Part shown: positions 6,678 to 14,380 of the stretch, piece after piece
Position numbering within the stretch: position 1 is the first letter of the stretch
Layout: every line of letters begins with the position of its first letter
DNA from: Flavobacteriaceae bacterium
Lineage (GTDB): Bacteria; Bacteroidota; Bacteroidia; Flavobacteriales; Flavobacteriaceae
Direction: 5' to 3'
Assembly: GCA_016649715.1 (NCBI GenBank)
Contig: JAENXC010000028.1
Span: forward strand, 1 to 33,966
Length of the DNA: 33,966 bases
The notes under the pieces: model-generated
Told to the model about the DNA's origin: nothing
The model's database searches: none
Seen by the model: only the letters and a program-made list of their open reading frames with translations
Made by a program: the position numbers and the translations under genes

Positions 6678-8270
6678 ATGTCCGATGAACAAAAACGCTT
6701 GCTCGAAACGCAGCTATGGAACATTGCCAATATCCTCCGAGGCAAAATAAACGCCAACCAATTCCAGGATTACGTCCTTGGCTTTATTTTCTATAAATAC
6801 CTCTCGGAGAAAATGGAGAAGCATGCCGACAAAATCCTGATCCCCGATAACCTGAAATATACCGATATAGACGAAGCCTCCCCCACCGGCGGGGAATATC
6901 TGGAACATATAAAGGACGATGCCATCAATTCCCTCGGCTTCTTTCTTAAACCTTCGGACCTGTTCAAAAGCCTTGCCGCCAAGGGCAATTCCAAACAAAC
7001 CCAAGACGATGATGCCGATGAAAGCACCGAAAACTTCATCCTCGAAGACCTGGACCGCATCCTGAGGAACATAGAGAAAAGCACCATGGGCACCGAGTCC
7101 GAAGAAGATTTCGATAACCTCTTCTATGACATCGATCTGAACTCCACCAAGATCGGCCGTTCCGTAGCGGACCGCAACAGGGTTATCGTCAAGATCATCA
7201 CCGCCCTCAATGCCATTGATTTCGACTTGGACAATACCGAGGGCGATGTGCTGGGCGATGCCTACGAATACCTCATCGGCAAGTTTGCCGAAGGTGCCGG
7301 GCAAAAAGCAGGGGAGTTCTATACGCCCCAAGCGGTGTCCTCCATCCTCGCCAAGATAGTGACCACCGGCAAGAGCAGGCTCAAAAGCGTCTATGACCCC
7401 ACCTGCGGGTCCGGATCCCTGTTGCTGCGGGTGTCCAAGGAAGTGGATGAAGTGGCGCATTTTTATGGGCAGGAACAGAACCGTACCACCTATAACCTGG
7501 CGCGGATGAACATGATCCTCCACAATGTGTCCTACCACGACTTTACCATTAAGCACGAAGATACGCTGGAACGCCCCCAGCACTTGGACCTTAAGTTTGA
7601 GGCCATCGTTGCCAATCCCCCTTTCTCCGCCCATTGGAGTGCCAACCCGCTATTTATGAACGACGAGCGTTTTGCGCAATACGGCAGGTTGGCCCCCAAG
7701 ACCAAGGCCGACTTTGCCTTTATCCAGCACATGGTGCACCAGTTGGACGACAACGGCATCATGGCCTGCATTGCGCCCCACGGGGTCTTGTTCCGGGGCG
7801 CTGCCGAGGGCCATATCCGCAGATACCTGATCGAGGACCGCAACTATGTGGACGCCATTATCGGCCTGCCCGCCAATTTGTTTTACGGCACCAGCATCCC
7901 CACCTGTATCTTGGTGCTCAAGAAATGCCGCGAACAGCCCGAGGGTATCCTCTTTATTGAAGCCAGTAAGGAATTTGAAAAGGTAAAGAACCAAAACGTG
8001 CTGCGCGACGAACATATTGAAAAGATAGCCCACACCTACCGCAATCGGGAGGTACTGGACAAGTTTTCCGCCCTGGCCAGCTTGGAAGAAATAAAGGCCA
8101 ACGACTATAACCTCAACATCCCCCGCTATGTGAACACCTTTGAGGAAGCCGAAAACATCGACATCAATGCCGTGGCGCTGGAACTGCAAGAGCTTGATAA
8201 AACCCTTGCCGATACCGATAACGCCCTGGCTGCTTTTTGCAAGGAACTGGGCATTAAAACCCCTTTTTAG
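6678..8270 (+). CDS. hsdM: Type I restriction-modification system methyltransferase subunit HsdM
   Basis: A 530-residue N6-adenine methyltransferase. The N-terminal helical HsdM_N region starts LWNIANILRGKINANQF and includes GFIFYKYLSEK. A TP motif is seen in EFYTPQAVSSIL. The AdoMet-binding motif I is DPTCGSGSLLLR (Asp240), and the catalytic motif IV is NPPF (Asn313). I place the start at ATG 6678 (MSDEQKRLLETQLW); a TTG at 6633 would add 15 residues that look non-conserved. HsdM methylates the target DNA and, with HsdS and HsdR, forms the restriction complex. hsdS follows 2 nt later. The hsdR partner is more than 6 kb downstream, behind inserted genes. The region is noticeably more GC-rich than the genes around it. 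Confidence 0.96.
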   Translation: MSDEQKRLLETQLWNIANILRGKINANQFQDYVLGFIFYKYLSEKMEKHADKILIPDNLKYTDIDEASPTGGEYLEHIKDDAINSLGFFLKPSDLFKSLAAKGNSKQTQDDDADESTENFILEDLDRILRNIEKSTMGTESEEDFDNLFYDIDLNSTKIGRSVADRNRVIVKIITALNAIDFDLDNTEGDVLGDAYEYLIGKFAEGAGQKAGEFYTPQAVSSILAKIVTTGKSRLKSVYDPTCGSGSLLLRVSKEVDEVAHFYGQEQNRTTYNLARMNMILHNVSYHDFTIKHEDTLERPQHLDLKFEAIVANPPFSAHWSANPLFMNDERFAQYGRLAPKTKADFAFIQHMVHQLDDNGIMACIAPHGVLFRGAAEGHIRRYLIEDRNYVDAIIGLPANLFYGTSIPTCILVLKKCREQPEGILFIEASKEFEKVKNQNVLRDEHIEKIAHTYRNREVLDKFSALASLEEIKANDYNLNIPRYVNTFEEAENIDINAVALELQELDKTLADTDNALAAFCKELGIKTPF

Positions 8271-8272
8271 TT

Positions 8273-9427
8273 ATGGAAAAGTTGGTGCCAAGGTTACGCT
8301 TTCCGGGGTTTGAGGGAGAATGGGAAAGAAAGAAATTAGGAGATATTGCAAAGTTTTCCAAAGGAAAGGGCATTTCAAAAGCTGAAATAGATTCGGAAGG
8401 CAAACTGGAATGTGTAAGGTATGGAGAATTATATACTCATTACGGCGAAACGATTTCAGACGTAAAATCAAAGACCAATGTTCCTGCCGAAAACCTAGTG
8501 TTAAGCGAAGCTAATGATGTTATAATTCCTGCTTCGGGGGAAACACAACTAGATATTGCCACGGCATCCTGCGTAATGAGATCAGGGATTGCCTTGGGTG
8601 GGGATTTAAATATTATCAGGACTGATAATAATGGGGTCTTTCTTTCATACTATTTGAACTATTCAAAGAAACAAGATATTGCAAACTTAGCCCAAGGTAT
8701 TTCAGTGGTTCATTTATATGCATCTCAGTTGGCTACCTTAATGCTTCGATTACCCCTCGGTGATGAGCAGGATAAGATTGCAGATTTTATATCGACGATT
8801 GACACCAAACTCACCCACCTCAAAAAAAAGAAAACCCTTTTAGAGCAATATAAAAAGGGAATGATGCAAAAGATCTTTAATCGGGAGCTTCGGTTTAAGG
8901 ATTATGATGGGAAGGAGTTTGGGGAGTGGGAGGAAAAAACATTAGGGGATATTGCCACAAAACAATCTTCAAATATTTCAGCAAACAAAATTGAAGAAAA
9001 TGAGGGAAAATATATTATTTACGGGGCATCTGGTATTCTGAAAAAGGTTGATTTTTATAAAGAGGAAAATGATTATATCAGTATTGTTAAAGATGGTGCT
9101 GGCGTTGGCAGGTTATTTTATTGTGAAGGCTACTCATCCGTTTTGGGCACTATGGACATTATTAAACCAAACGAAGGAATTAATACATATTTTGTATATT
9201 GTTTGTTAAGTAACATTGATTTTAAACAATATGTCTCAGGCAGTACAATTCCGCATATTTACTTTAAAAACTATTCCAGTGAAATTGTGGGGATTCCATC
9301 CTTGTCGGAACAAATCAAAATCGCTAACTTCCTCAGTGCTATTGATAAAAAGATTACTTTGGTGGCGCAGCAAATAGACGGGATGGAGGGTTGGAAGAAG
9401 GGGGTTTTGGGGGAGGTGTTGGTGTGA
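8273..9427 (+). CDS. hsdS: Type I restriction-modification system specificity subunit HsdS
   Basis: A 384-residue specificity subunit with the usual two target-recognition domains. Each begins with a matching motif (KKLGDIAKF near residue 20, then KTLGDIATK in the second half). Each is followed by a coiled-coil spacer: the central one contains LEQYKKGMMQKIFNRELRF, and the C-terminal one ends in GMEGWKKGVLGEVLV. The protein recognises the two halves of a bipartite DNA target and docks HsdM and HsdR. The gene begins 2 nt after the hsdM stop, so translation is probably coupled. Base composition is lower in GC than hsdM, as is common for fast-changing recognition domains. The target sequence cannot be read from the protein. 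Confidence 0.95.
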   Translation: MEKLVPRLRFPGFEGEWERKKLGDIAKFSKGKGISKAEIDSEGKLECVRYGELYTHYGETISDVKSKTNVPAENLVLSEANDVIIPASGETQLDIATASCVMRSGIALGGDLNIIRTDNNGVFLSYYLNYSKKQDIANLAQGISVVHLYASQLATLMLRLPLGDEQDKIADFISTIDTKLTHLKKKKTLLEQYKKGMMQKIFNRELRFKDYDGKEFGEWEEKTLGDIATKQSSNISANKIEENEGKYIIYGASGILKKVDFYKEENDYISIVKDGAGVGRLFYCEGYSSVLGTMDIIKPNEGINTYFVYCLLSNIDFKQYVSGSTIPHIYFKNYSSEIVGIPSLSEQIKIANFLSAIDKKITLVAQQIDGMEGWKKGVLGEVLV

Positions 9428-9446
9428 AGACTAAATGGTTCGGATA

Positions 9447-9454
9447 TAATTTTG
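9447..9454 (+). promoter_or_regulatory. Possible internal -7 box for SIR2-HerA
   Basis: TAATTTTG fits the Bacteroidota -7 box and lies 29 nt before the SIR2 start. No clear TTTG -33 element and no TACGG palindrome are at the expected distance. The SIR2-HerA pair could thus have its own start site in addition to read-through from hsdM. Confidence 0.35.
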
Positions 9455-9483
9455 CGTAACATTAATCAATAAAAAACAACTAA

Positions 9484-10935
9484 ATGACACATTTTGACCC
9501 ATCAAAGAACAAGATCTTATTTGGTAATACAGACAAATTAGTTGATTGGATAGCTGAGAGTATCGACCACGCTAAAGTTATTGATAAAATAAAATTGATG
9601 CTTAAAAATTACCTTGAATTGGATAATGTTAGTTTTCTGTTTGGTTCAGGGTCATCAATTCATTTGGGAGCAGTAGCAATTCGCAATTTTCCTTTGGAAG
9701 TTGAAACATATATCAAGGAACAAGACGCAACAATTGCTGGAATAAACGACCACTTTGTTTTTGTGATAAAACAATTACAAGGGGATTTCTTGAAATACGG
9801 GAAAGCAAACTTAATTGTAGAAACACAAACATTTGAAAACGAAAGAAAGTGGAAATTTGAAATTGTAGCTGATATTGTTCGTGATTTTGAATCCAGGGAA
9901 ATCGTTATTGAATTTGAAAAGGTTTTAAACTATTTGATAGCGTTAGATTTTGTTTTCAGCGAAGACAAAAGCAAACAAAGAACTGATAAATATGCAGAAT
10001 TGATAACCGTAATTAAGGAAGGTTTATTCAACGTTTGCAATCTAGAAAACAGGAAAGTTTCTCAAACCATAATAGATAGAAAAAAAGCCAGTCAATTTGG
10101 AAAGGAAAAAGAACAAGGCGCTCTTTTAGAAACCCGAAGCAAGTATATATTTCACGAAAAATTTATAAAGGCATTACTTCAAAGGCCTCTCCATCTAAGA
10201 AGGGCGAATATTTTTACTGCGAATTACGATTTAGCATTCGAATATGCTTTTGATAAGCTCGGTGTACACTACATTGATGGTTTCTCTGGTTTTCATAAAA
10301 GGTTCTTTAAACCTGAGACTTTTGAATATGACATTTTTTATCCAGGTTCCACAACTTCTGGAAAAGTTCAACGAATTGAAAAAGTTGTACGTTATTTCAA
10401 ATTACATGGTTCTTTATCTTGGGTAAATTCTGAATCAAGGGATGCAAATAACCTTTACGGAATTGAAGAAAAGCCGTTGGAACTTATCGAATCATTAAAG
10501 AAAAAAGGTGAAATAATAATTTATCCTTCAGCAGTTAAAAAGTCATACACGCTTGACTTACCATACTCGGAACTGTTTCGTCAATTTGCTTCAACCATAA
10601 CCCAGTCGCAGTGTGTACTTGTAACTGTTGGATACTCATTTGGCGACGACCATTTTAATGACATTATTTATCAAGCATTATCAAATCCCACATTCACTCT
10701 TATCGTTGTTGATTTTCAAGGCACACGAAACGAATACATAAATAATCTTAAAGAACTTAACGACCCCAGAATTATTATTCTCGAAGGAGAATTTTTTGGA
10801 GACTTTTTAACCTTTTCTGATACATTGATGCCAAATTTTAATAGCATAGATAATAACGAAAAGGTGGCAAATACTTTAAATGAGATATTTAGCCCAAAAG
10901 CTAGTCAACAAGAACCTGCTAAAGAACCTGAATAA
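9484..10935 (+). CDS. SIR2-like domain protein, partner of HerA ATPase (anti-phage defence)
   Basis: A 483-residue protein with SIR2-family features. A nucleotide-binding-like FLFGSGSS is near residue 53, the FTANYD motif has Asn247, KLHGS has His308, and a late VTVGYSFGDDHFND block follows. Asn and His are the residues that support NAD+ hydrolysis in defence SIR2 proteins. In known SIR2-HerA systems, SIR2 and the HerA ATPase form a large complex that depletes NAD+ or cuts nucleic acid during phage infection. That family and the 1-nt overlap with the HerA gene support the same role here. The gene lies inside a type I restriction operon, 56 nt after hsdS, and is clearly more AT-rich than hsdM and hsdR, which suggests separate acquisition. 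NADase activity is inferred. Confidence 0.85.
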   Translation: MTHFDPSKNKILFGNTDKLVDWIAESIDHAKVIDKIKLMLKNYLELDNVSFLFGSGSSIHLGAVAIRNFPLEVETYIKEQDATIAGINDHFVFVIKQLQGDFLKYGKANLIVETQTFENERKWKFEIVADIVRDFESREIVIEFEKVLNYLIALDFVFSEDKSKQRTDKYAELITVIKEGLFNVCNLENRKVSQTIIDRKKASQFGKEKEQGALLETRSKYIFHEKFIKALLQRPLHLRRANIFTANYDLAFEYAFDKLGVHYIDGFSGFHKRFFKPETFEYDIFYPGSTTSGKVQRIEKVVRYFKLHGSLSWVNSESRDANNLYGIEEKPLELIESLKKKGEIIIYPSAVKKSYTLDLPYSELFRQFASTITQSQCVLVTVGYSFGDDHFNDIIYQALSNPTFTLIVVDFQGTRNEYINNLKELNDPRIIILEGEFFGDFLTFSDTLMPNFNSIDNNEKVANTLNEIFSPKASQQEPAKEPE

Positions 10936-13064
10936 TGAGTGAAAGAAACATTGGTAAAGTCATTTCTGTAGACAGCTTCAGGGCATACATCCGATTAGAT
11001 GATGACTTGAAAAGTCTATATAAAAGTGGTTACGAAGATATCTATGAAGTTGCGAGAATAAATTCGTATGTAATTATTCCAATCGGTGCTGATAGCATTG
11101 TGGCAATGGTCACCAGTGTTAGAGCAATTGACGAAACTGAATTGGGGAAAAATAAAGAAGCAATATTCTTGACCAAATCAGCAAGGTATTTAGTCGCAAC
11201 AATGATTGGTACAATTGAAAATAGCGGAAGGTATATTCAAGGAGTTTACAATTATCCAATTCTCGACAACCCCGTTTGGTATGTGACAAGGCAAGATTTA
11301 GATAATATTTTCGACCAAAAAGAGAAATCAACAATAGATTTTGATGAAGATTATTATTTACCTATTGGCACGTCGCCTTCATTTTCTGATTATAAAATCA
11401 AAATTAATCCCGACAAATTTTTCGGTAAACATGCTGCAATATTAGGGAATACTGGTTCAGGTAAATCCTGCACCTTCGCTTCGATAATTCAAAGTATGTT
11501 TGAATTTGAATATAATGGCAAGAAACTTCAAAATGCCCACATTATAATATTTGACACGAACGGAGAATATAAGCAAGCATTTCAAGGAACTAAAGAAAAC
11601 CCATATAAGAGATTAAATGAAGTAAATGCTTTTCACATTGACAAAAATGGAATGAAGGTGCCATTTTGGTTTATGAACTTTGCTGATTTTGACTTTTTAT
11701 TTGAACCAACTTCAGGTACGCAAGCACCAGTATTTAAAAGAGCATTAGGACTTGCGAAAAATCAAACTGTTGCTACGGTTAAACGGTTGATACCTCAAGC
11801 ATATATTTCCAGATTGGAAACAATAATAAACGAATGTGATGAAAACAATTTTAAAATAAAGAATACAATATTTTCTGAACTAGAACTATTTGTAACTGAA
11901 ATAACAGCATTAGAAACTGATTTTGACAAGACTCTCATTTTAACAGCACTAAATAATATTTTCGCTCAAAAGGGCACCCTTACAAAACCTGGGCAATATG
12001 TCAATGGTAATGTTAGTACACAAGTACTTACGCAAAGTAGCGAAATTTTAAAATCGCAAATATCACTTTACAATGTTTCGATCAGAAATCTTGAAGTAGT
12101 AGAAGAAAGGAATATTGATTTACCAATCTATTTTAATTTCAGCGAACTAATTGAAAGATTTTTTGACGAAGCAATTAATGAACAAGAAAACTCGGGAAAT
12201 AGATTAAGGGAATTTGTTTCAACATTGAGATTAAGACTGCAATCTTATTTAGGTGATGAGAGAATTGCTCAACCTTTATTGCTTAATCAAACAGAAGAAA
12301 TTACGAATGCTTTAGCTAAATTCATTTCTTTTATTTTGGGTGACTTTTGTAAAGTCTATAAAACTGAAGATACGGACTTATTCACCGAGTTTTTTAAGGA
12401 TCAATTGGCAAAAGAGGGTATTGAAAAACTAGTAGCTGATAAGCCAAGTCAAGTAACAATTATTGATATGTCTTTATTGCCTTATGAGGTTTTAGAGACA
12501 ATTACGGGTTTAATTGGAAGATTAATATTGGAGTTTGTTTCACGTTTCCCTGAAAGTGACCGAGGTAAGTTACCAATGGTTATTGCTCTTGAAGAAGCTC
12601 AAAATTACATCCCAGAAAAAAATCGAGGTGATAGAGAATCTATTGCGAAAAAAGTTTTTGAACGAATTGCTAGAGAAGGGCGTAAATATGGAATTTCACT
12701 ACTTGTTTCAAGTCAGCGGCCATCTGAATTATCAAAAACGGTATTATCGCAATGTAATTCGTTTATTATTCACAGACTTCAAAACCCGGAAGACCAAAAA
12801 TATGTACGACAATTGGTTTCAGCAGCTAATGAAGACATACTTCAACAATTACCAATTTTACCACAACAACATGTAGTAATTATGGGTGACGGTGTAAGGA
12901 CTCCTGTACAAGCAAAAATGAACACAGCGAATCCAAGACCCAATAGCAATAATCCAAAATTCATAGAGAACTGGACAATGGATTTACCGAATGATTTTCC
13001 AAACTATAAAGAAATCGCAGAAGCATGGGAGAAGGGAGAAAAGTATATTTCAAAAAATCTGTAG
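10935..13064 (+). CDS. herA: HerA-type ATPase (SIR2-HerA defence)
   Basis: A 709-residue HerA/FtsK-superfamily motor. The N-terminus looks like a HAS barrel (IGKVISVDSFRAYIRL). Walker A is GNTGSGKS with Lys177, and Walker B is MVIALEEAQNYIP with Glu553/Glu554. After it comes an arginine-rich block (FERIAREGRKYGISLLVSSQ) and RPSELSKTVLSQCN, typical of HerA DNA translocases. The start ATG shares one base with the SIR2 stop (TAATG), so the two are translationally coupled. HerA forms hexamers that scaffold and activate the SIR2 partner in known systems. No nuclease domain is seen in this protein. The AT-rich base composition matches SIR2 and differs from hsdM and hsdR. Confidence 0.9.
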   Translation: MSERNIGKVISVDSFRAYIRLDDDLKSLYKSGYEDIYEVARINSYVIIPIGADSIVAMVTSVRAIDETELGKNKEAIFLTKSARYLVATMIGTIENSGRYIQGVYNYPILDNPVWYVTRQDLDNIFDQKEKSTIDFDEDYYLPIGTSPSFSDYKIKINPDKFFGKHAAILGNTGSGKSCTFASIIQSMFEFEYNGKKLQNAHIIIFDTNGEYKQAFQGTKENPYKRLNEVNAFHIDKNGMKVPFWFMNFADFDFLFEPTSGTQAPVFKRALGLAKNQTVATVKRLIPQAYISRLETIINECDENNFKIKNTIFSELELFVTEITALETDFDKTLILTALNNIFAQKGTLTKPGQYVNGNVSTQVLTQSSEILKSQISLYNVSIRNLEVVEERNIDLPIYFNFSELIERFFDEAINEQENSGNRLREFVSTLRLRLQSYLGDERIAQPLLLNQTEEITNALAKFISFILGDFCKVYKTEDTDLFTEFFKDQLAKEGIEKLVADKPSQVTIIDMSLLPYEVLETITGLIGRLILEFVSRFPESDRGKLPMVIALEEAQNYIPEKNRGDRESIAKKVFERIAREGRKYGISLLVSSQRPSELSKTVLSQCNSFIIHRLQNPEDQKYVRQLVSAANEDILQQLPILPQQHVVIMGDGVRTPVQAKMNTANPRPNSNNPKFIENWTMDLPNDFPNYKEIAEAWEKGEKYISKNL

Positions 13065-13148
13065 TTAGAAAAGTTCCAATGCTTAACTAAAATTTTAATA
13101 AACTATATTTTCAACAATTTCTGATTTGCTCATTTTATATAAAGACTG

Positions 13149-13259
13149 ATGGGAGAAAATTTGTATCCCTATTATAACAACCGTGATGCCGTATTTAGAC
13201 AATACCTTGAAAACACCCCATATCAAAAATTCATAGTACTTTTACACAAACCATTATAA
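13149..13259 (+). CDS. Possible 36-residue leader ORF coupled to DUF433 gene
   Basis: An ORF starting MGENLYPYYNNRDAVFRQYL. Its TAA stop overlaps the ATG of the DUF433 gene by one base (TAATG). That overlap is the same type as SIR2-herA and suggests a real translated leader. There is no family match that I know. It may also be chance in the 194-nt gap between herA and the DUF433 gene. Confidence 0.35.
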   Translation: MGENLYPYYNNRDAVFRQYLENTPYQKFIVLLHKPL

Positions 13260-13930
13260 TGTTCGAGAATAGCCTGCAATTAGGAAATGGGATTTACACG
13301 GTACCAGAGATCGCGCAGATTCTTCGTTTGCCCTATCCCAAGGTATATAAATGGATCACCACCTATTGGGATGGGGAATTGGGCACGGCTTATAAACAGC
13401 ATTACTCGTGGAGTGTGGGCAATACAAAAGCGGTAGGCTTCCACACCTTGATTGAATTTTATGTGATGATGCAGTTTACCGAAGCTGGCGTAAAAATCAG
13501 GGAAGTATTGAACGCCCATAAATACTTGTCCAAAAAGTACAATACCCATTTCCCCTTCGCCCTAAAACAGGTAATTGACGATATCACTACCGATGGGAAC
13601 AAGATATTCCTGAATGTGGAGGGCGATATCCTGACCTTGGACGGCAGTCAACAGTTCAACCTGCACCTCGTAAATATTTTCTTTAAGAAGTTGGAGTTTG
13701 ACAGTGATATGCTGGCCTCCCGTTTTTGGCCTTTGGGCAAGGAAAAGAAAATTGTTTGCGACCCCCACCGAAAGTTTGGGCAGCCCATAATAGAAGGCAC
13801 CGGCATACAATCTGAAGCTATTTACAGGATGTACCTCGCCAAGGAGCCCATTCCCTTCATAGCTTCCCTCTATGAAATTACTCCCCAAAAAGTAAAGCAC
13901 GCCATTGAATTCCACCAAAGTGCGGCTTGA
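13259..13930 (+). CDS. DUF433 antitoxin with N-terminal HTH (VapB45-like)
   Basis: A 223-residue protein. The N-terminus reads like a MerR-type helix-turn-helix (YTVPEIAQILRLPYPKVYKWI, residues ~13-33). The C-terminal DUF433 domain is recognisable from FGQPIIEGTGIQSEAIYRMY and ITPQKVKHAIEFH. DUF433 proteins pair with DUF5615/PIN-like toxins, and the following gene is one, with stop and start overlapping as TGATG. The protein probably neutralises the toxin and represses the pair through its HTH. The pair sits between SIR2-HerA and hsdR on the same strand, so it may help stabilise or regulate the island. The family call is firm; the link to restriction control is inference. Confidence 0.85.
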   Translation: MFENSLQLGNGIYTVPEIAQILRLPYPKVYKWITTYWDGELGTAYKQHYSWSVGNTKAVGFHTLIEFYVMMQFTEAGVKIREVLNAHKYLSKKYNTHFPFALKQVIDDITTDGNKIFLNVEGDILTLDGSQQFNLHLVNIFFKKLEFDSDMLASRFWPLGKEKKIVCDPHRKFGQPIIEGTGIQSEAIYRMYLAKEPIPFIASLYEITPQKVKHAIEFHQSAA

Positions 13931-14355
13931 TGAAAAAACACTACAAAATCTATATCGATGAGAATCTGCCAAGCTCGCTGGCAAAAGGCTTACATGAATT
14001 ACAGCAACCGCAAAATATCAGGGACGGCATCGAAATAGAAGTACTTTCCATAAAAGAAGTATTTGGGCAAGGAGATCCGGACGAAGATTGGATCCCCAAG
14101 GTGGGCGCAGAAAAAGGTATTGTTATTACTCAAGATTTCAGAATTCAGACTCAAAAGCATCAACGCGAACTGTATATAGATAACGGCGTGGGAATTTTAT
14201 TTCTTAACCCTCCCTCCGCTTCAGGTTTTGCCTATTGGGATATGGTAAAAAAACTAATATCCGAATGGGAGGATATTAAAAAGATAATCAGGAAGAATAA
14301 AACCCCTTTTGCCTTTAGGGCGACCGCAAGAACAAAGTTTCAAAAAATGGAGTAA
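13930..14355 (+). CDS. PIN-like toxin (DUF5615 / VapC45-like)
   Basis: A 141-residue PIN-like protein. The start motif YIDENLPSSLAKGL holds the first acidic metal-site residues. Further acidic positions are seen in GDPDEDWIPKVG and ITQDFRI, the usual DUF5615 layout. Members are expected to be RNases that act as toxins of type II toxin-antitoxin pairs. I chose ATG 13930 over the TTG at 13927 because it overlaps the antitoxin stop by one base. The protein is longer at the C-terminus than minimal DUF5615 proteins, with a basic tail (KKIIRKNKTPFAFRATARTK). hsdR follows after 25 nt. Confidence 0.82.
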   Translation: MKKHYKIYIDENLPSSLAKGLHELQQPQNIRDGIEIEVLSIKEVFGQGDPDEDWIPKVGAEKGIVITQDFRIQTQKHQRELYIDNGVGILFLNPPSASGFAYWDMVKKLISEWEDIKKIIRKNKTPFAFRATARTKFQKME

Positions 14356-14380
14356 TGCATTTGACAAACACAGCTAATAA

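Noticed and set aside
6714-7634. 306-codon minus-strand frame
   Set aside because: It lies fully antisense to hsdM, whose motifs are clear. The protein has the Gly/Ile/Val-rich look of a shadow frame in GC-richer DNA.
7650-8189. 179-codon minus-strand frame
   Set aside because: Antisense to hsdM, with no recognisable domain.
13927-13929. TTG start of the PIN-like gene
   Set aside because: The following ATG overlaps the antitoxin stop by one base and gives the normal N-terminus.
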